Below are positions 35,930 to 44,644 of a stretch of DNA of 64,000 nucleotides, one piece after another. Position 1 is the stretch's first letter. Every line of letters begins with the position of its first letter. The notes under the pieces were generated by a model that saw only the letters and a program-made list of their open reading frames with translations, had not been told where the DNA came from and ran no database searches. The position numbers and the translations under genes are program-made. The DNA is from Hanstruepera marina (lineage in GTDB: Bacteria > Bacteroidota > Bacteroidia > Flavobacteriales > Flavobacteriaceae), in contig NZ_JAINVX010000001.1 in assembly GCF_019880635.1 (NCBI RefSeq), positions 62,001 to 126,000 on the forward strand, read 5' to 3'.

Positions 35930-35953
35930 CTCTTCGACAAGCTCAGAGTGACA
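35930..35953. repeat. short interspersed repeat motif
   Basis: The minus strand reads TGTCACTCTGAGCTTGTCGA then AGAG, a motif that recurs widely between genes of Bacteroidota as far as I recall. ACTCT and AGAGT form a weak inverted repeat. It lies between the crotonase start and the kinase stop. One copy is in this window. Confidence 0.5.
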
Positions 35954-35963
35954 GTAAATTATA

Positions 35964-37421
35964 TTATTCTTTAGGAAAGGTAACTTTAAAGGTCGTGCCT
36001 ACTCCTTCTTGGGATGTAAAGGTAATATTTCCATTATAAGTTTCCACAATATTTTTCACCATTGCCAGTCCTAATCCCATACCACTTGATTTGGTAGTGA
36101 ATTTTGGCTCAAAAACTTTTGGTTTATTTTCTTCTGAAATGCCTTTACCATTATCAGAAACAATTATGTTAACTACTTTCTCACTGCTTGTAACCTCAAC
36201 TATAATTTGAGGTGGTCTTTGTGCATGTTCTGGAATAGCCTGAATACCATTTTTTACCAAATTGGTAACAACTCTAATAAGTTGTGTGCGATCAAACTTG
36301 GCAATAATTTCGTCTTCTACAGCCTTAAACATAATATAGTCTTCATTGAAAATGTCTAGTGCCAATTTAACAATCTTCACCACATTAAGCGTTTCATTTT
36401 GCTGTGCTGGCATTTTCGCAAAGTTTGAAAAAGCCGATGCTATAGAACTCATGGTATCTATTTGCTGAATAAGCGTTTTGCTAAACTCGTCTACCTTTTG
36501 ATTGATATCAGGATCTTCAGGATTGAACTTTCTTTGAAAACTCTGAACACTCAAACGCATTGGTGTTAATGGATTTTTAATTTCATGAGCCACTTGCTTT
36601 GCCATTTCACGCCAAGCCTGCTCGCGCTCACTTGTTGCCAATTTTACAGCACTTTCTTCCAGCTCATCAATCATACTATTGTAGGCTTGGACCAACACCG
36701 AAATTTCTTCGCTGGTTTTATCTAGATCTATTTTTTTATTCCGTTTTTCCAATCGTGTTTCGTTCATTTTATCACTAATGGTTTTTAACGATTTGGTAAT
36801 GTACTTGGATAAAAAATAAGCCAACGCTACCGCTATAAGCAACATAATAAAGTAGGCATAACCCAAGCGTTCTAAAAATTCGTTTAGTTCTTTGTTTAGG
36901 AAATCGTCATTTTCTAAATAGTGTAAATGTAGAATGGCTAAAGGTTTAAATTTATGGTCTGTTATTACCGAATACGACGATAAATAACCTTCTCCGTTTT
37001 CAATGGTTTTGGTAACGTACCGCTTTTCCAGCGTATTGGATAGGGTATTTAATATATTGGCATCTAAACATTTTGGTATAGAATCTGCAGCAAAACTGGC
37101 CTTTGATGATTTAAGTAAACTACCTTCTAAATCATATAAATTAATTTCCATGTTGTGAATGGTAGCAATCTCATAAATCTCATCTTTAAAAATAAGTGCT
37201 ACATTCTCTCTTATAACTGGATACGTTGTTTCCTTTATGGTATACTCGACACTGGCTTTTATGTTTTCCTCTTTACGGTTTAACCTATCTTGATGATAGT
37301 CATGCGCTTCTTCGTTATATTGATAAATGGTAACTCCGGCAATTAAGATAGATGCCAAAAGAACCAAGAGAATCATGGCCAAGAAAATACGTAGTCTTAA
37401 AGAGAGTTTAGCTAATTTCAT
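35964..37421 (-). CDS. membrane sensor histidine kinase (NtrY-like)
   Basis: 485 residues. Two membrane helices (about 10-32 and 190-210) enclose a periplasmic sensor region. A HAMP segment follows (about 212-265), then HisKA with the phospho-accepting His in QVAHEIKNPLTPMRLSVQSF (about residue 278) and an HATPase domain with N-box LVKNGIQAIPEHA, G1 VSDNGKGIS and G2 GMGLGLAMVKNI. No response regulator gene is adjacent, so it is an orphan kinase here. It lies 47 nt downstream of hemJ on the same strand; the signal sensed is unknown. Confidence 0.9.
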   Translation of the reverse strand: MKLAKLSLRLRIFLAMILLVLLASILIAGVTIYQYNEEAHDYHQDRLNRKEENIKASVEYTIKETTYPVIRENVALIFKDEIYEIATIHNMEINLYDLEGSLLKSSKASFAADSIPKCLDANILNTLSNTLEKRYVTKTIENGEGYLSSYSVITDHKFKPLAILHLHYLENDDFLNKELNEFLERLGYAYFIMLLIAVALAYFLSKYITKSLKTISDKMNETRLEKRNKKIDLDKTSEEISVLVQAYNSMIDELEESAVKLATSEREQAWREMAKQVAHEIKNPLTPMRLSVQSFQRKFNPEDPDINQKVDEFSKTLIQQIDTMSSIASAFSNFAKMPAQQNETLNVVKIVKLALDIFNEDYIMFKAVEDEIIAKFDRTQLIRVVTNLVKNGIQAIPEHAQRPPQIIVEVTSSEKVVNIIVSDNGKGISEENKPKVFEPKFTTKSSGMGLGLAMVKNIVETYNGNITFTSQEGVGTTFKVTFPKE

Positions 37422-37468
37422 TTAATCTGTAAAGTCCACTAAATATAACAATAATCAAGCCAAATGGT

Positions 37469-38017
37469 TTAGGCATTAGGATTTTTACTGCGAATGTTTT
37501 TATAGATTTTGAAACCTAGCATAATTAGTAATCCCATTACAAAAATTCCTATAACCCCAAAAATCCAGTTGAAAGTGCTTTTTAAAATCACCAAAAACAC
37601 CACTGCAAACAAAATAAAAGTAGCTCCTTCATTCCAAAGCCTCATAAAACTTGATGTTTTGCGAACATCGTCCTGTTGTAATTGCTTATAAAACTGATGT
37701 GTTTTTAAATGATAGATGATTAGTAAAACCACAAATCCTAATTTGACATGCATCCAGGGCTGTTGTAACCATGAAGGCATTAAAATCAACAACCAAATGG
37801 CAAATAGCGTTGCTAAAATAGCCGATGGCCAAGTTATGATATTCCACAACCGTTTAGCCATAAGTTTTAATTGCTTACCTAGAATTTCTTTATCGGGTGA
37901 TGGTTTATGAAACGCTTCAATTTGATACACAAAAAGTCTTGGAATGTAAAACAATCCCGCAAACCAGGTTATGACAAATATGAGGTGTAACGATTTTATA
38001 TAATTGTAATACTCCAT
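37469..38017 (-). CDS. hemJ: protoporphyrinogen IX oxidase HemJ
   Basis: 182 residues with four or five membrane helices. The family hallmark is at the start: YNYIKSLHLIFVITWFAGLF, with conserved His11, then YIPRLFVYQ. A Lys in WMHVKLGFVVLLIIYH near residue 95 fits the second conserved site. HemJ oxidises protoporphyrinogen IX to protoporphyrin IX using the respiratory chain. CopD-type membrane proteins look similar, but the His/Lys pattern and the other haem genes in the window favour HemJ. Its ATG overlaps the stop of the preceding BNR gene by one base. Confidence 0.87.
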   Translation of the reverse strand: MEYYNYIKSLHLIFVITWFAGLFYIPRLFVYQIEAFHKPSPDKEILGKQLKLMAKRLWNIITWPSAILATLFAIWLLILMPSWLQQPWMHVKLGFVVLLIIYHLKTHQFYKQLQQDDVRKTSSFMRLWNEGATFILFAVVFLVILKSTFNWIFGVIGIFVMGLLIMLGFKIYKNIRSKNPNA

Positions 38018-41000
38018 TAATCTTCAAGGAATAAATAGTTTAATTCTTTTTTATTAAACTCGCTATTAAAGGCCTGAATCTCTTCTGAAACCAATTTGTT
38101 GAAAGCTTTTAATTGCTCATTAATTTTTGCCGTAAGTTCGTTTTTAACTGCAACATCTTGATCAGTTGGCCCAAAATCTCCCATGCCAACCAAAGCATTT
38201 AAATGTCCCAATTTATTGGTTAATCTAATAGGGAAATTCAATGGGTCTTGGGCGCTTTGGTTTTTGGTTTGATACAAGGCTTTTTCAATTTCAGAAAATT
38301 GCTCACGAAGAGTTTTTGACTTTTCAATTAAATCTGTCACACGTTCATCATCTTTGTATTGTAATTCAAATGCCGCCAATTGTTTATCTATTTTCCGAAT
38401 CTTTTTTATGGTTTTATGAGCCTCATCCATGGTTTTATTGACATCGGTAATGAAATTGAATTGTGTCTTCATATCTTCCAATGAGCTTTCTGATCTTGGG
38501 TCTGCCAGAATTGTAAATGATTTAGATAATACCTCATCATTTATTTTCAATTCTACTTTATAATTTCCCGGTACAGCTTTAGGCCCACTTAAACTAGCCC
38601 ACCATAAAATCATGCCTTCTAATTTTTCGGCACCATCGTACATCATGTTCCAGTTAAACTGATTCATACCTTTTTTAACATCTAACTTGTCTTCCTTTTT
38701 ATTTTTTGTGCTAAAGCTTTTAATTGTATCGCCTTTTGAATCTAAATAAGTTAAACTAACCTCATCATCTTCTTTATAATCTTTCAAATTAAAATACGTC
38801 ATAACGCCTTGTGGATGATTGGCTCCAGCTGTTCTACTTCCAGATCGACCTGCTCCATCCATTCTATAAGTGTCTTTAGGTTTAAACAAAAAGTTGCTAT
38901 TGGAACCTGAACCATATAACTGATGTAAGACTGTTAAATCGTCAATAATCCAGAGGCTTCTACCTTGAGTGGCAACAATTAAATTATTATCCTTTATGGC
39001 TAGATCGGTAATTGGAACAATAGGCAAATTTAACTGAAACGGTTGCCAGTTCTTACCATCGTCAAACGAAATATACATACCTGTTTCGGTTCCTGCATAT
39101 AACAAGCCTTTTTGTTTTGGGTCTTCACGTACAACTCTTGTAAAATGTTCTGGATTTATACCATTAGTGATTTTTGTCCACGATTTTCCGTAATCTGTTG
39201 TTTTGTATATGTATGGTTGAAAATCTCCTGTCTTATATTTCGTTCCTGCTACATAGCAAGTGCCTTCATCAAAAGCACTTGGCTCAATACTATTAATCAT
39301 CATCCAATCAGGCATACCTTTTGGTGTAATGTTTTCCCACGTTTCGCCTCCATTTTTGGTTATGTGAATTAATCCGTCGTCACTACCAACCCAAAGCAAG
39401 CCTTCTTTTAAAGGTGATTCTTGCGCAGCAAAAATAGTACAGTAATACTCAACACCTGTATTATCTTGTGTAATTGGCCCTCCAGACGATTTCATTTTTT
39501 TAGGATCACTCTTGGTTAAATCTGGGCTTATAATTTTCCAGGATTGTCCTTCGTTTTCAGTAACATGAACATATTGAGAAAAGGTATATAATCTATCAGA
39601 ATTATGCTTTGAAAAAATAATAGGAAAATTCCATTGAAAACGATATTTCATACCTTCAGCGCCATAACCCATAGGATTATCTGGCCAAACATTAATAGCT
39701 CTAACCGTTCCTTTTTTGTGGTTAACACGCGTTAAAAAGCCTCCATAACTTCCACCATAAACAATATCGTTGTCATCAGGATCTATTGCAATATGCGCTG
39801 ATTCGCCTCCAGCAGTGCTTTCCCAATCGTCTTCTGTAATAGACCAACCATCTGTACGATGTGGAATTCTTACTGTAGAGTTATCTTGTTGTGCCGCATA
39901 AATACGATAAGGAAAATGATTATCGGTAGTTACGCGATAAAATTGTGACGTTGGCTGATTATGATAAGTGCTCCAAGTTTCGCCACCATCGTACGTTACT
40001 TGAGCGCCACCATCGTCTCCAATAATCATCCGATTTGGGTTTTCTGGTGCTATCCATAAATCGTGATGATCACCATGAGGTGCATTATAGGTATCGAAAG
40101 ATTTTCCGCCATCTGTACTTTTATGATAACGTACATTTAAAACGTAAACCACATCTACATCTTTAGTATCGGCATAAACTCGTGTATAATACCAAGCACG
40201 TTGTCTTAATTTACGTTCACTATTGACTTGATTCCAGGTTTCGCCACCATCATCACTTCTATATAAACCGCCTTTATCTTTGTTTTCGACCATAGCCCAG
40301 ACACGCTGGTTATTTATTGGTGAAACCGTAACACCAATTATACCAAGTGTGTCCTTTGGAAAACCTTTGTTTAATGAAATTTCTTTCCAAGTTTCCCCTT
40401 TATCAGTACTTTTCCAAAGTGCAGAACCTTCACCACCAGAGCTCAAACTATAAGGCGTTCGTTGTACACGCCAAGTTGAAGCGTATAAAATTCTTGAATT
40501 GGTTGGGTCAACCAAAAGGTCAACTACACCTGCATGCTCATTAGCAAACAAGGTTTTTCTCCAAGTTTTACCACCATCTTCACTTTTATAAACACCACGT
40601 TCTGAAGTCGGTTTGTAAATATTTCCCAAAACACCTGCATAAACCACATTATGGTCGGTCTGATCGATAGCAATTCTTGGTATATGCCTTGATTTTTCCA
40701 ACCCAGATTGTTGCCATGTTTTTCCAGCATCAAGGCTTTTCCATATCCCGTATCCTGAAGACACGTTACCACGAACTGTTTTTTCTCCACCTCCAGCATA
40801 CAACACATTTGGATCACTTTTGGAAACCGAAATAGCTCCTATACTTCCACCAAAAAAGCCATCTGATATGTTTTCCCATGTTCGACCTCCATCATTTGTC
40901 TTCCATATTCCGCCACCTGTTGCTCCAAAATAAAACAAATTGGGTTTATTAGGAACACCTGTTACTGCTGCACTTCTTCCGCCTCGAAAAGGCCCAAGCA

Positions 41001-41100
41001 AGCGATACTCTAAAGCATCATATTGAGATTCCTCAAAAGTTTGTGAAGCAAGATTAAAAGGCAATAATAGCAGCCCTATAAAGAAAAATAACAGTCGCAT
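38017..41100 (-). CDS. secreted VPS10/BNR (Asp-box) repeat beta-propeller protein
   Basis: 1027 residues with a signal peptide (cleavage near FNLASQ). The bulk (about 30-730) is made of repeated Asp-box blades such as KTNDGGRTWENI, KSLDAGKTWQQS, RSDDGGETWNQV and KTTDYGKSWTKI, like sortilin/VPS10 and xyloglucanase propellers. A Pro-rich Ig-like segment follows (about 790-860, WASLSGPKAVPGNYKVELK) and a helical C-terminus (870-1027). No sialidase Arg triad was seen, so a hydrolase role is not claimed. It is translationally coupled to hemJ (stop/start overlap), and no known reason links the two. Confidence 0.82.
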   Translation of the reverse strand: MRLLFFFIGLLLLPFNLASQTFEESQYDALEYRLLGPFRGGRSAAVTGVPNKPNLFYFGATGGGIWKTNDGGRTWENISDGFFGGSIGAISVSKSDPNVLYAGGGEKTVRGNVSSGYGIWKSLDAGKTWQQSGLEKSRHIPRIAIDQTDHNVVYAGVLGNIYKPTSERGVYKSEDGGKTWRKTLFANEHAGVVDLLVDPTNSRILYASTWRVQRTPYSLSSGGEGSALWKSTDKGETWKEISLNKGFPKDTLGIIGVTVSPINNQRVWAMVENKDKGGLYRSDDGGETWNQVNSERKLRQRAWYYTRVYADTKDVDVVYVLNVRYHKSTDGGKSFDTYNAPHGDHHDLWIAPENPNRMIIGDDGGAQVTYDGGETWSTYHNQPTSQFYRVTTDNHFPYRIYAAQQDNSTVRIPHRTDGWSITEDDWESTAGGESAHIAIDPDDNDIVYGGSYGGFLTRVNHKKGTVRAINVWPDNPMGYGAEGMKYRFQWNFPIIFSKHNSDRLYTFSQYVHVTENEGQSWKIISPDLTKSDPKKMKSSGGPITQDNTGVEYYCTIFAAQESPLKEGLLWVGSDDGLIHITKNGGETWENITPKGMPDWMMINSIEPSAFDEGTCYVAGTKYKTGDFQPYIYKTTDYGKSWTKITNGINPEHFTRVVREDPKQKGLLYAGTETGMYISFDDGKNWQPFQLNLPIVPITDLAIKDNNLIVATQGRSLWIIDDLTVLHQLYGSGSNSNFLFKPKDTYRMDGAGRSGSRTAGANHPQGVMTYFNLKDYKEDDEVSLTYLDSKGDTIKSFSTKNKKEDKLDVKKGMNQFNWNMMYDGAEKLEGMILWWASLSGPKAVPGNYKVELKINDEVLSKSFTILADPRSESSLEDMKTQFNFITDVNKTMDEAHKTIKKIRKIDKQLAAFELQYKDDERVTDLIEKSKTLREQFSEIEKALYQTKNQSAQDPLNFPIRLTNKLGHLNALVGMGDFGPTDQDVAVKNELTAKINEQLKAFNKLVSEEIQAFNSEFNKKELNYLFLED

Positions 41101-41148
41101 GGTTTTTGGTTTTGGTTAACGAGGACTAAAAATAAGGATTATTAGGCA

Positions 41149-42501
41149 CTATTCATTTCCAGATTTTAAATTTAATCTGATTTCTCGGTTTAAAAAATAA
41201 CCCGTTACAAGAGTCGCCAGTACATCTGCAATAGGGAAGGACATCCAAACACCTAGTTCTCCATAAAAAATAGGCAAAATGAATATTAATGGAATAAAGA
41301 AAAAACCTTGCCTTGTTAAGGTGAGCAATAAGGCAGGTGTTGCTTTTCCAACAGCTTGAAAATAGGCCGCTCCTATTAGTTGAAGCGCGATAATAGGTGT
41401 AGCTGCAAACACCCAACGCATGGCACTTGGTGTTTCTGAAATTACTTCGGTGTCAGATGTAAATAATCTGGTAATACTTTCTGGAAAAACCATCAATAAA
41501 ACAAATACCAACGTAGCTAAAGCAACTGCATATTTTATAGCGGTATTGATACTTTCGCGAACTCGGCTGTATTTGTCTGCTCCATAATTATAGCCTGCAA
41601 TCGGCAAAAAGCCTTGGGTAATACCATAAACCGGAAACAAAGCAAACATAAGCATTCGTCCTACAATAGCGTAGGCTGTTACTGAGGTCTCACCTCCTAA
41701 TTCAAATAGAATATTGTTCATAAACAGGTAGGTGATACTCACTACTGCTTGTCTTGCTAAAGTTACAAAACCAAGTGAGCCAATCTCCTTAATAATTGGA
41801 AGATCCAATCCGAAATCATTCCATTTAATCTTTAATTCTGAATTTTCAGAAAGAAAAAACCAAAAAATAAAGGCAAAGCACAATAAATATGATCCTGTTG
41901 TTGCCCAAGCTGCTCCTGCCATTCCAAAATCTAAAACATTGATAAGCAGATAGTCCAAAATTAAATTACCAATAGATGGAATCATCATAGCATACATCGC
42001 AAATTTAGGTTTACCTTCTGCCCTAATTACTGTATTCCCCATCATACACAAGGCTAGAAATGGTACACCATACAAAACGATTTTATAATAAATTTTTGCA
42101 GGTTCGAAAATAGTTCCTTTTCCTCCAAAAGCAGGAATAATATCGTTTACGTAATACAAACCAAACGTTATCATTGTAACTGTTAATAACAACGTTAAGG
42201 TTATCTGATTCCCAAATGTTTTTAAAGCTTTATTTCTGTTGTTGGCACCCAGTGCTCGAGAAATTATTGAAGACCCTCCAACACCAATACTCATACCAAG
42301 AGCAGCGATAAAAAAGGATACTGGAAGCACAACATTTATTGCTGCAATGGCTGTTGACCCAATCCAATTACCAACAAAAATGGTGTCTACCAAAATATTG
42401 AGCGACATAACCAAAATTCCGATAGAAGCTGGCACGGCTTGTTTGATAAGTAATTTACTTATGGGCTCTGTTCCTAAATCAACTGAAGTGTTTTTTTTCA
42501 T
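41149..42501 (-). CDS. MATE-family efflux transporter
   Basis: 450 residues with about 12 membrane helices in two halves. The N-terminal phrase LGTEPISKLLIKQAVPASIG, VDTIFVGNWIGSTAIAAINV and the repeat GITQGFLPIAGYNYGADKYS are typical of the NorM/MepA branch. Energised by Na+ or H+, such proteins export drugs or metabolites. The start overlaps the ferrochelatase stop by 4 nt, so it is translationally coupled to hemH; export of a porphyrin or related toxic compound is a possible but unproven role. Confidence 0.9.
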   Translation of the reverse strand: MKKNTSVDLGTEPISKLLIKQAVPASIGILVMSLNILVDTIFVGNWIGSTAIAAINVVLPVSFFIAALGMSIGVGGSSIISRALGANNRNKALKTFGNQITLTLLLTVTMITFGLYYVNDIIPAFGGKGTIFEPAKIYYKIVLYGVPFLALCMMGNTVIRAEGKPKFAMYAMMIPSIGNLILDYLLINVLDFGMAGAAWATTGSYLLCFAFIFWFFLSENSELKIKWNDFGLDLPIIKEIGSLGFVTLARQAVVSITYLFMNNILFELGGETSVTAYAIVGRMLMFALFPVYGITQGFLPIAGYNYGADKYSRVRESINTAIKYAVALATLVFVLLMVFPESITRLFTSDTEVISETPSAMRWVFAATPIIALQLIGAAYFQAVGKATPALLLTLTRQGFFFIPLIFILPIFYGELGVWMSFPIADVLATLVTGYFLNREIRLNLKSGNE

Positions 42502-43535
42502 TCAGATAAAACGGTTTCAGATGTTGCCCATTCATTCATCCAATTGGCCAAAATACCAACCCAAGCATCATCGTCATTTAAACAAGGTACCGTAGTAAAC
42601 TTGTTACCTCCTATTTCATGAAATATTTCTTGACCTTCCATAGCAATCTCCTCTAAAGTTTCCAGACAATCACTGACAAAAGCTGGCGTTACAATAGCCA
42701 TGTTTTTGATGCCTTCCTTCCCTAAACGCTCAATAGTTCTATCTGTATAAGGTCGCAACCATGGGTCGAATCCTAATCGTGATTGAAAACTGGTAGAATA
42801 AGTCCCTGCTTCTAAATTTAGTTTTTTTGCTACCAAACGCGTGACCTCATAACATTGATGCCTATAGCAAAATTCATGAGCACTTGATGGTGTTTTACAA
42901 CAACTGCCATCTATTTTACAATGGGATTTAGTAATATCGCTTTTTCTAATATGGCGTTCAGGAACACCATGATAGGAAAACAATAGATGATCAAAATCTT
43001 TGCCTTCAAGATGATTTTTTATAGAATTAGACAGTACTTCAATATATTCTGGCTTGTTATAAAAAGCTGGTAAATCGGAAATTTTTAAATCGGGGAAATT
43101 GGTTTTTCTAATCTCTTCAGCTAAAACTAAAATGGTCTCTGTTGTTGCCATGGCAAATTGGGGATAAAGCGGAATCAGTAAAACTTCTTCAACACCCTTA
43201 TCTACTAATTCTTGCAACCCTTTTTTTATGGTCATGCTCCCATATCGCATGGCTAAAGCAATAGGGTAATTAACCTGTTTTTGCACCTTATCTCTTAATC
43301 GTTCTGAAATAACAATTAGTGGCGAGCCTTCGTTCCACCATATTTTTCTATAAGCTTCAGCCGATGCTTTTGGTCTGGTGTTTAAAATAATGCCTTTTAC
43401 TAAAAGATTCCTTGCCCAAAGTGGCACATCAATCACCCGCTCATCCATAAGGAACTCACCTAAATATTTTTTAACGTCTTTTGGATTAGGACTATCTGGA
43501 GATCCTAGATTTACTAATAATATTCCTTTTTTCAT
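42498..43535 (-). CDS. hemH: ferrochelatase
   Basis: 345 residues. Ferrochelatase landmarks: NLGSPDSPNPKDVKKYLGEF at the start, metal-site His in LLFSYHGVPERHIRKSD, and the porphyrin-cleft segment TPAFVSDCLETLEEIAMEG with the catalytic Glu. It inserts Fe(II) into protoporphyrin IX to make protohaem. A Cys-rich stretch (SHCKIDGSCCKTPSSAHEFC) may hold an iron-sulphur or structural metal site, not verified. It follows the AraC gene by 20 nt and precedes the MATE gene, forming a three-gene unit. Confidence 0.96.
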   Translation of the reverse strand: MKKGILLVNLGSPDSPNPKDVKKYLGEFLMDERVIDVPLWARNLLVKGIILNTRPKASAEAYRKIWWNEGSPLIVISERLRDKVQKQVNYPIALAMRYGSMTIKKGLQELVDKGVEEVLLIPLYPQFAMATTETILVLAEEIRKTNFPDLKISDLPAFYNKPEYIEVLSNSIKNHLEGKDFDHLLFSYHGVPERHIRKSDITKSHCKIDGSCCKTPSSAHEFCYRHQCYEVTRLVAKKLNLEAGTYSTSFQSRLGFDPWLRPYTDRTIERLGKEGIKNMAIVTPAFVSDCLETLEEIAMEGQEIFHEIGGNKFTTVPCLNDDDAWVGILANWMNEWATSETVLSE

Positions 43536-43555
43536 AATAAACTCTTTACCTTAAG

Positions 43556-44452
43556 TTAGCTTAAGGACATCACATATTTTTTAGGCGTAGTACCATATTT
43601 CTTTTTAAAAGCAGCAATAAAATGGCTTGCCGTACTGTAACCAACACGCAATCCTACTTCATTAACATTGTGCTCTCCCGATTCCAATAATTTTCTGGCT
43701 ACTTCCATCTTGTAATCAAATAAAAAGCTAAAAACCGAGTCGCCATAAATTTCCTTAAAGCCTTCTTTTAATTTTTTTAAGCTCAACTGAATTTCATCGG
43801 CCAATTCTTGTAAAGTTGGCGGTTCAGCCATTCTAGAAATAATTATATCTTTTGCCTTACGGATTTTTATAACGTTGGTTTCATCAGCCAAAAACGGACA
43901 TTGCTCAATATTGGCATCTTCATTTCTGTTAAAATACAAGCTTAATAATTCGTATGCTTTCCCTTTAAAATAAAGATTCTTTATAGATTGATTCAAATTA
44001 TAATTCACCAATTGATTCAGAACAATGGCCATAGACGGTGTAATTTTACCATCTTTATAATATTTTTTATGACGGTTATCTTCACTTAAAAACGTAATAT
44101 AGTCAGCTTCTTGCGAAAACAGGCGATGGAACTTTTTTATGGAAATTAAAATGGAAACCAACCAAGAATTTGGGTTAACATCCATATAAATTGGTAAATC
44201 ACGTTCAGGATTATATAACAACAAAGACGTTTCTTCCTGAATATTTAGAGTGTAAGTTCCATTATTGAACTGAAATGCGCTAGAACCCTTAATACAAAAG
44301 TGAAATTGTATATAACTGCTATCTATCTCACGTTCAACTATTTTAACTTCGTTCGAATTATTTTGAAATGTTAAAACTATAAAACCATCGTCAATAAATG
44401 ATTCCTCAAAAGATCCTTTAGCGATACTTTTAGGCTGATTATTTTCTTGCAT
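43556..44452 (-). CDS. AraC-type regulator (PchR-like) next to hemH and hemA
   Basis: 298 residues. The N-terminal half is a cupin-like sensor (YIQFHFCIKGSSAFQFNNGT); the C-terminal 100 residues are the AraC DNA-binding domain (PTLQELADEIQLSLKKLKEG and VNEVGLRVGYSTASHFIAAF, ending KKKYGTTPKKYVMS). The layout resembles PchR-type regulators of siderophore genes. A Cys-Pro dipeptide at 185-186 (EQCPFLADE) could be a haem-binding motif. The gene is divergent from hemA and precedes hemH by 20 nt, so a role in haem or iron control is likely. A palindrome lies 12 bp upstream of its start codon. Confidence 0.86.
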   Translation of the reverse strand: MQENNQPKSIAKGSFEESFIDDGFIVLTFQNNSNEVKIVEREIDSSYIQFHFCIKGSSAFQFNNGTYTLNIQEETSLLLYNPERDLPIYMDVNPNSWLVSILISIKKFHRLFSQEADYITFLSEDNRHKKYYKDGKITPSMAIVLNQLVNYNLNQSIKNLYFKGKAYELLSLYFNRNEDANIEQCPFLADETNVIKIRKAKDIIISRMAEPPTLQELADEIQLSLKKLKEGFKEIYGDSVFSFLFDYKMEVARKLLESGEHNVNEVGLRVGYSTASHFIAAFKKKYGTTPKKYVMSLS

Positions 44453-44464
44453 AATATTATTTTA

Positions 44465-44481
44465 TTTAGAATGGTTCTAAA
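44465..44481. promoter_or_regulatory. inverted repeat upstream of the AraC-hemH unit
   Basis: TTTAGAA and TTCTAAA form a perfect inverted repeat with a 3-nt centre. It lies between a minus-strand -7 element (44492-44499) and the AraC start codon, a good place for a repressor of the AraC-hemH-MATE unit. The binding protein is not known; the AraC protein itself or an iron regulator are candidates. Confidence 0.5.
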
Positions 44482-44491
44482 CTAAATTAAT

Positions 44492-44499
44492 CAAAAGTA
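44492..44499 (-). promoter_or_regulatory. -7 element of the AraC-hemH unit
   Basis: On the minus strand TACTTTTG fits TAnnTTTG. A second identical element lies at 44512-44519, so two tandem starts are possible. No clean -33 partner was found for either. Confidence 0.45.
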
Positions 44500-44613
44500 T
44501 TGATATAACAGCAAAAGTATGACAATTATCATATTATTTAATATTTATTCATTAAAAAACGACAAGCGATACTAAAAGTTCTTTTGGCGTTATTTTTATT
44601 AATATATCCATTC

Positions 44614-44621
44614 TATTTTTG
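44614..44621 (+). promoter_or_regulatory. -7 element of the hemA operon
   Basis: TATTTTTG fits TAnnTTTG and lies 23 nt upstream of the hemA start codon. The nearest TTTG upstream (44583-44586) is 27 nt away, longer than the usual 19, so a regulator may be required. Confidence 0.5.
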
Positions 44622-44644
44622 CTTGGTAATATCCAAGTCAGGTA

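Noticed and set aside
35914-35940. N-terminal extension of the crotonase gene from a TTG codon
   Set aside because: The extra residues derive from a repeat motif; the ATG at 35913 begins a normal crotonase N-terminus.
37469-38017. CopD-type copper membrane protein
   Set aside because: The His in the first helix, the later Lys and the surrounding haem genes fit HemJ better; CopD proteins are usually longer and carry additional His/Met.
38017-41100. Sialidase or xyloglucanase function for the BNR protein
   Set aside because: Asp-box repeats alone do not make a hydrolase; the Arg triad of sialidases and a GH74 catalytic pair were not recognised.
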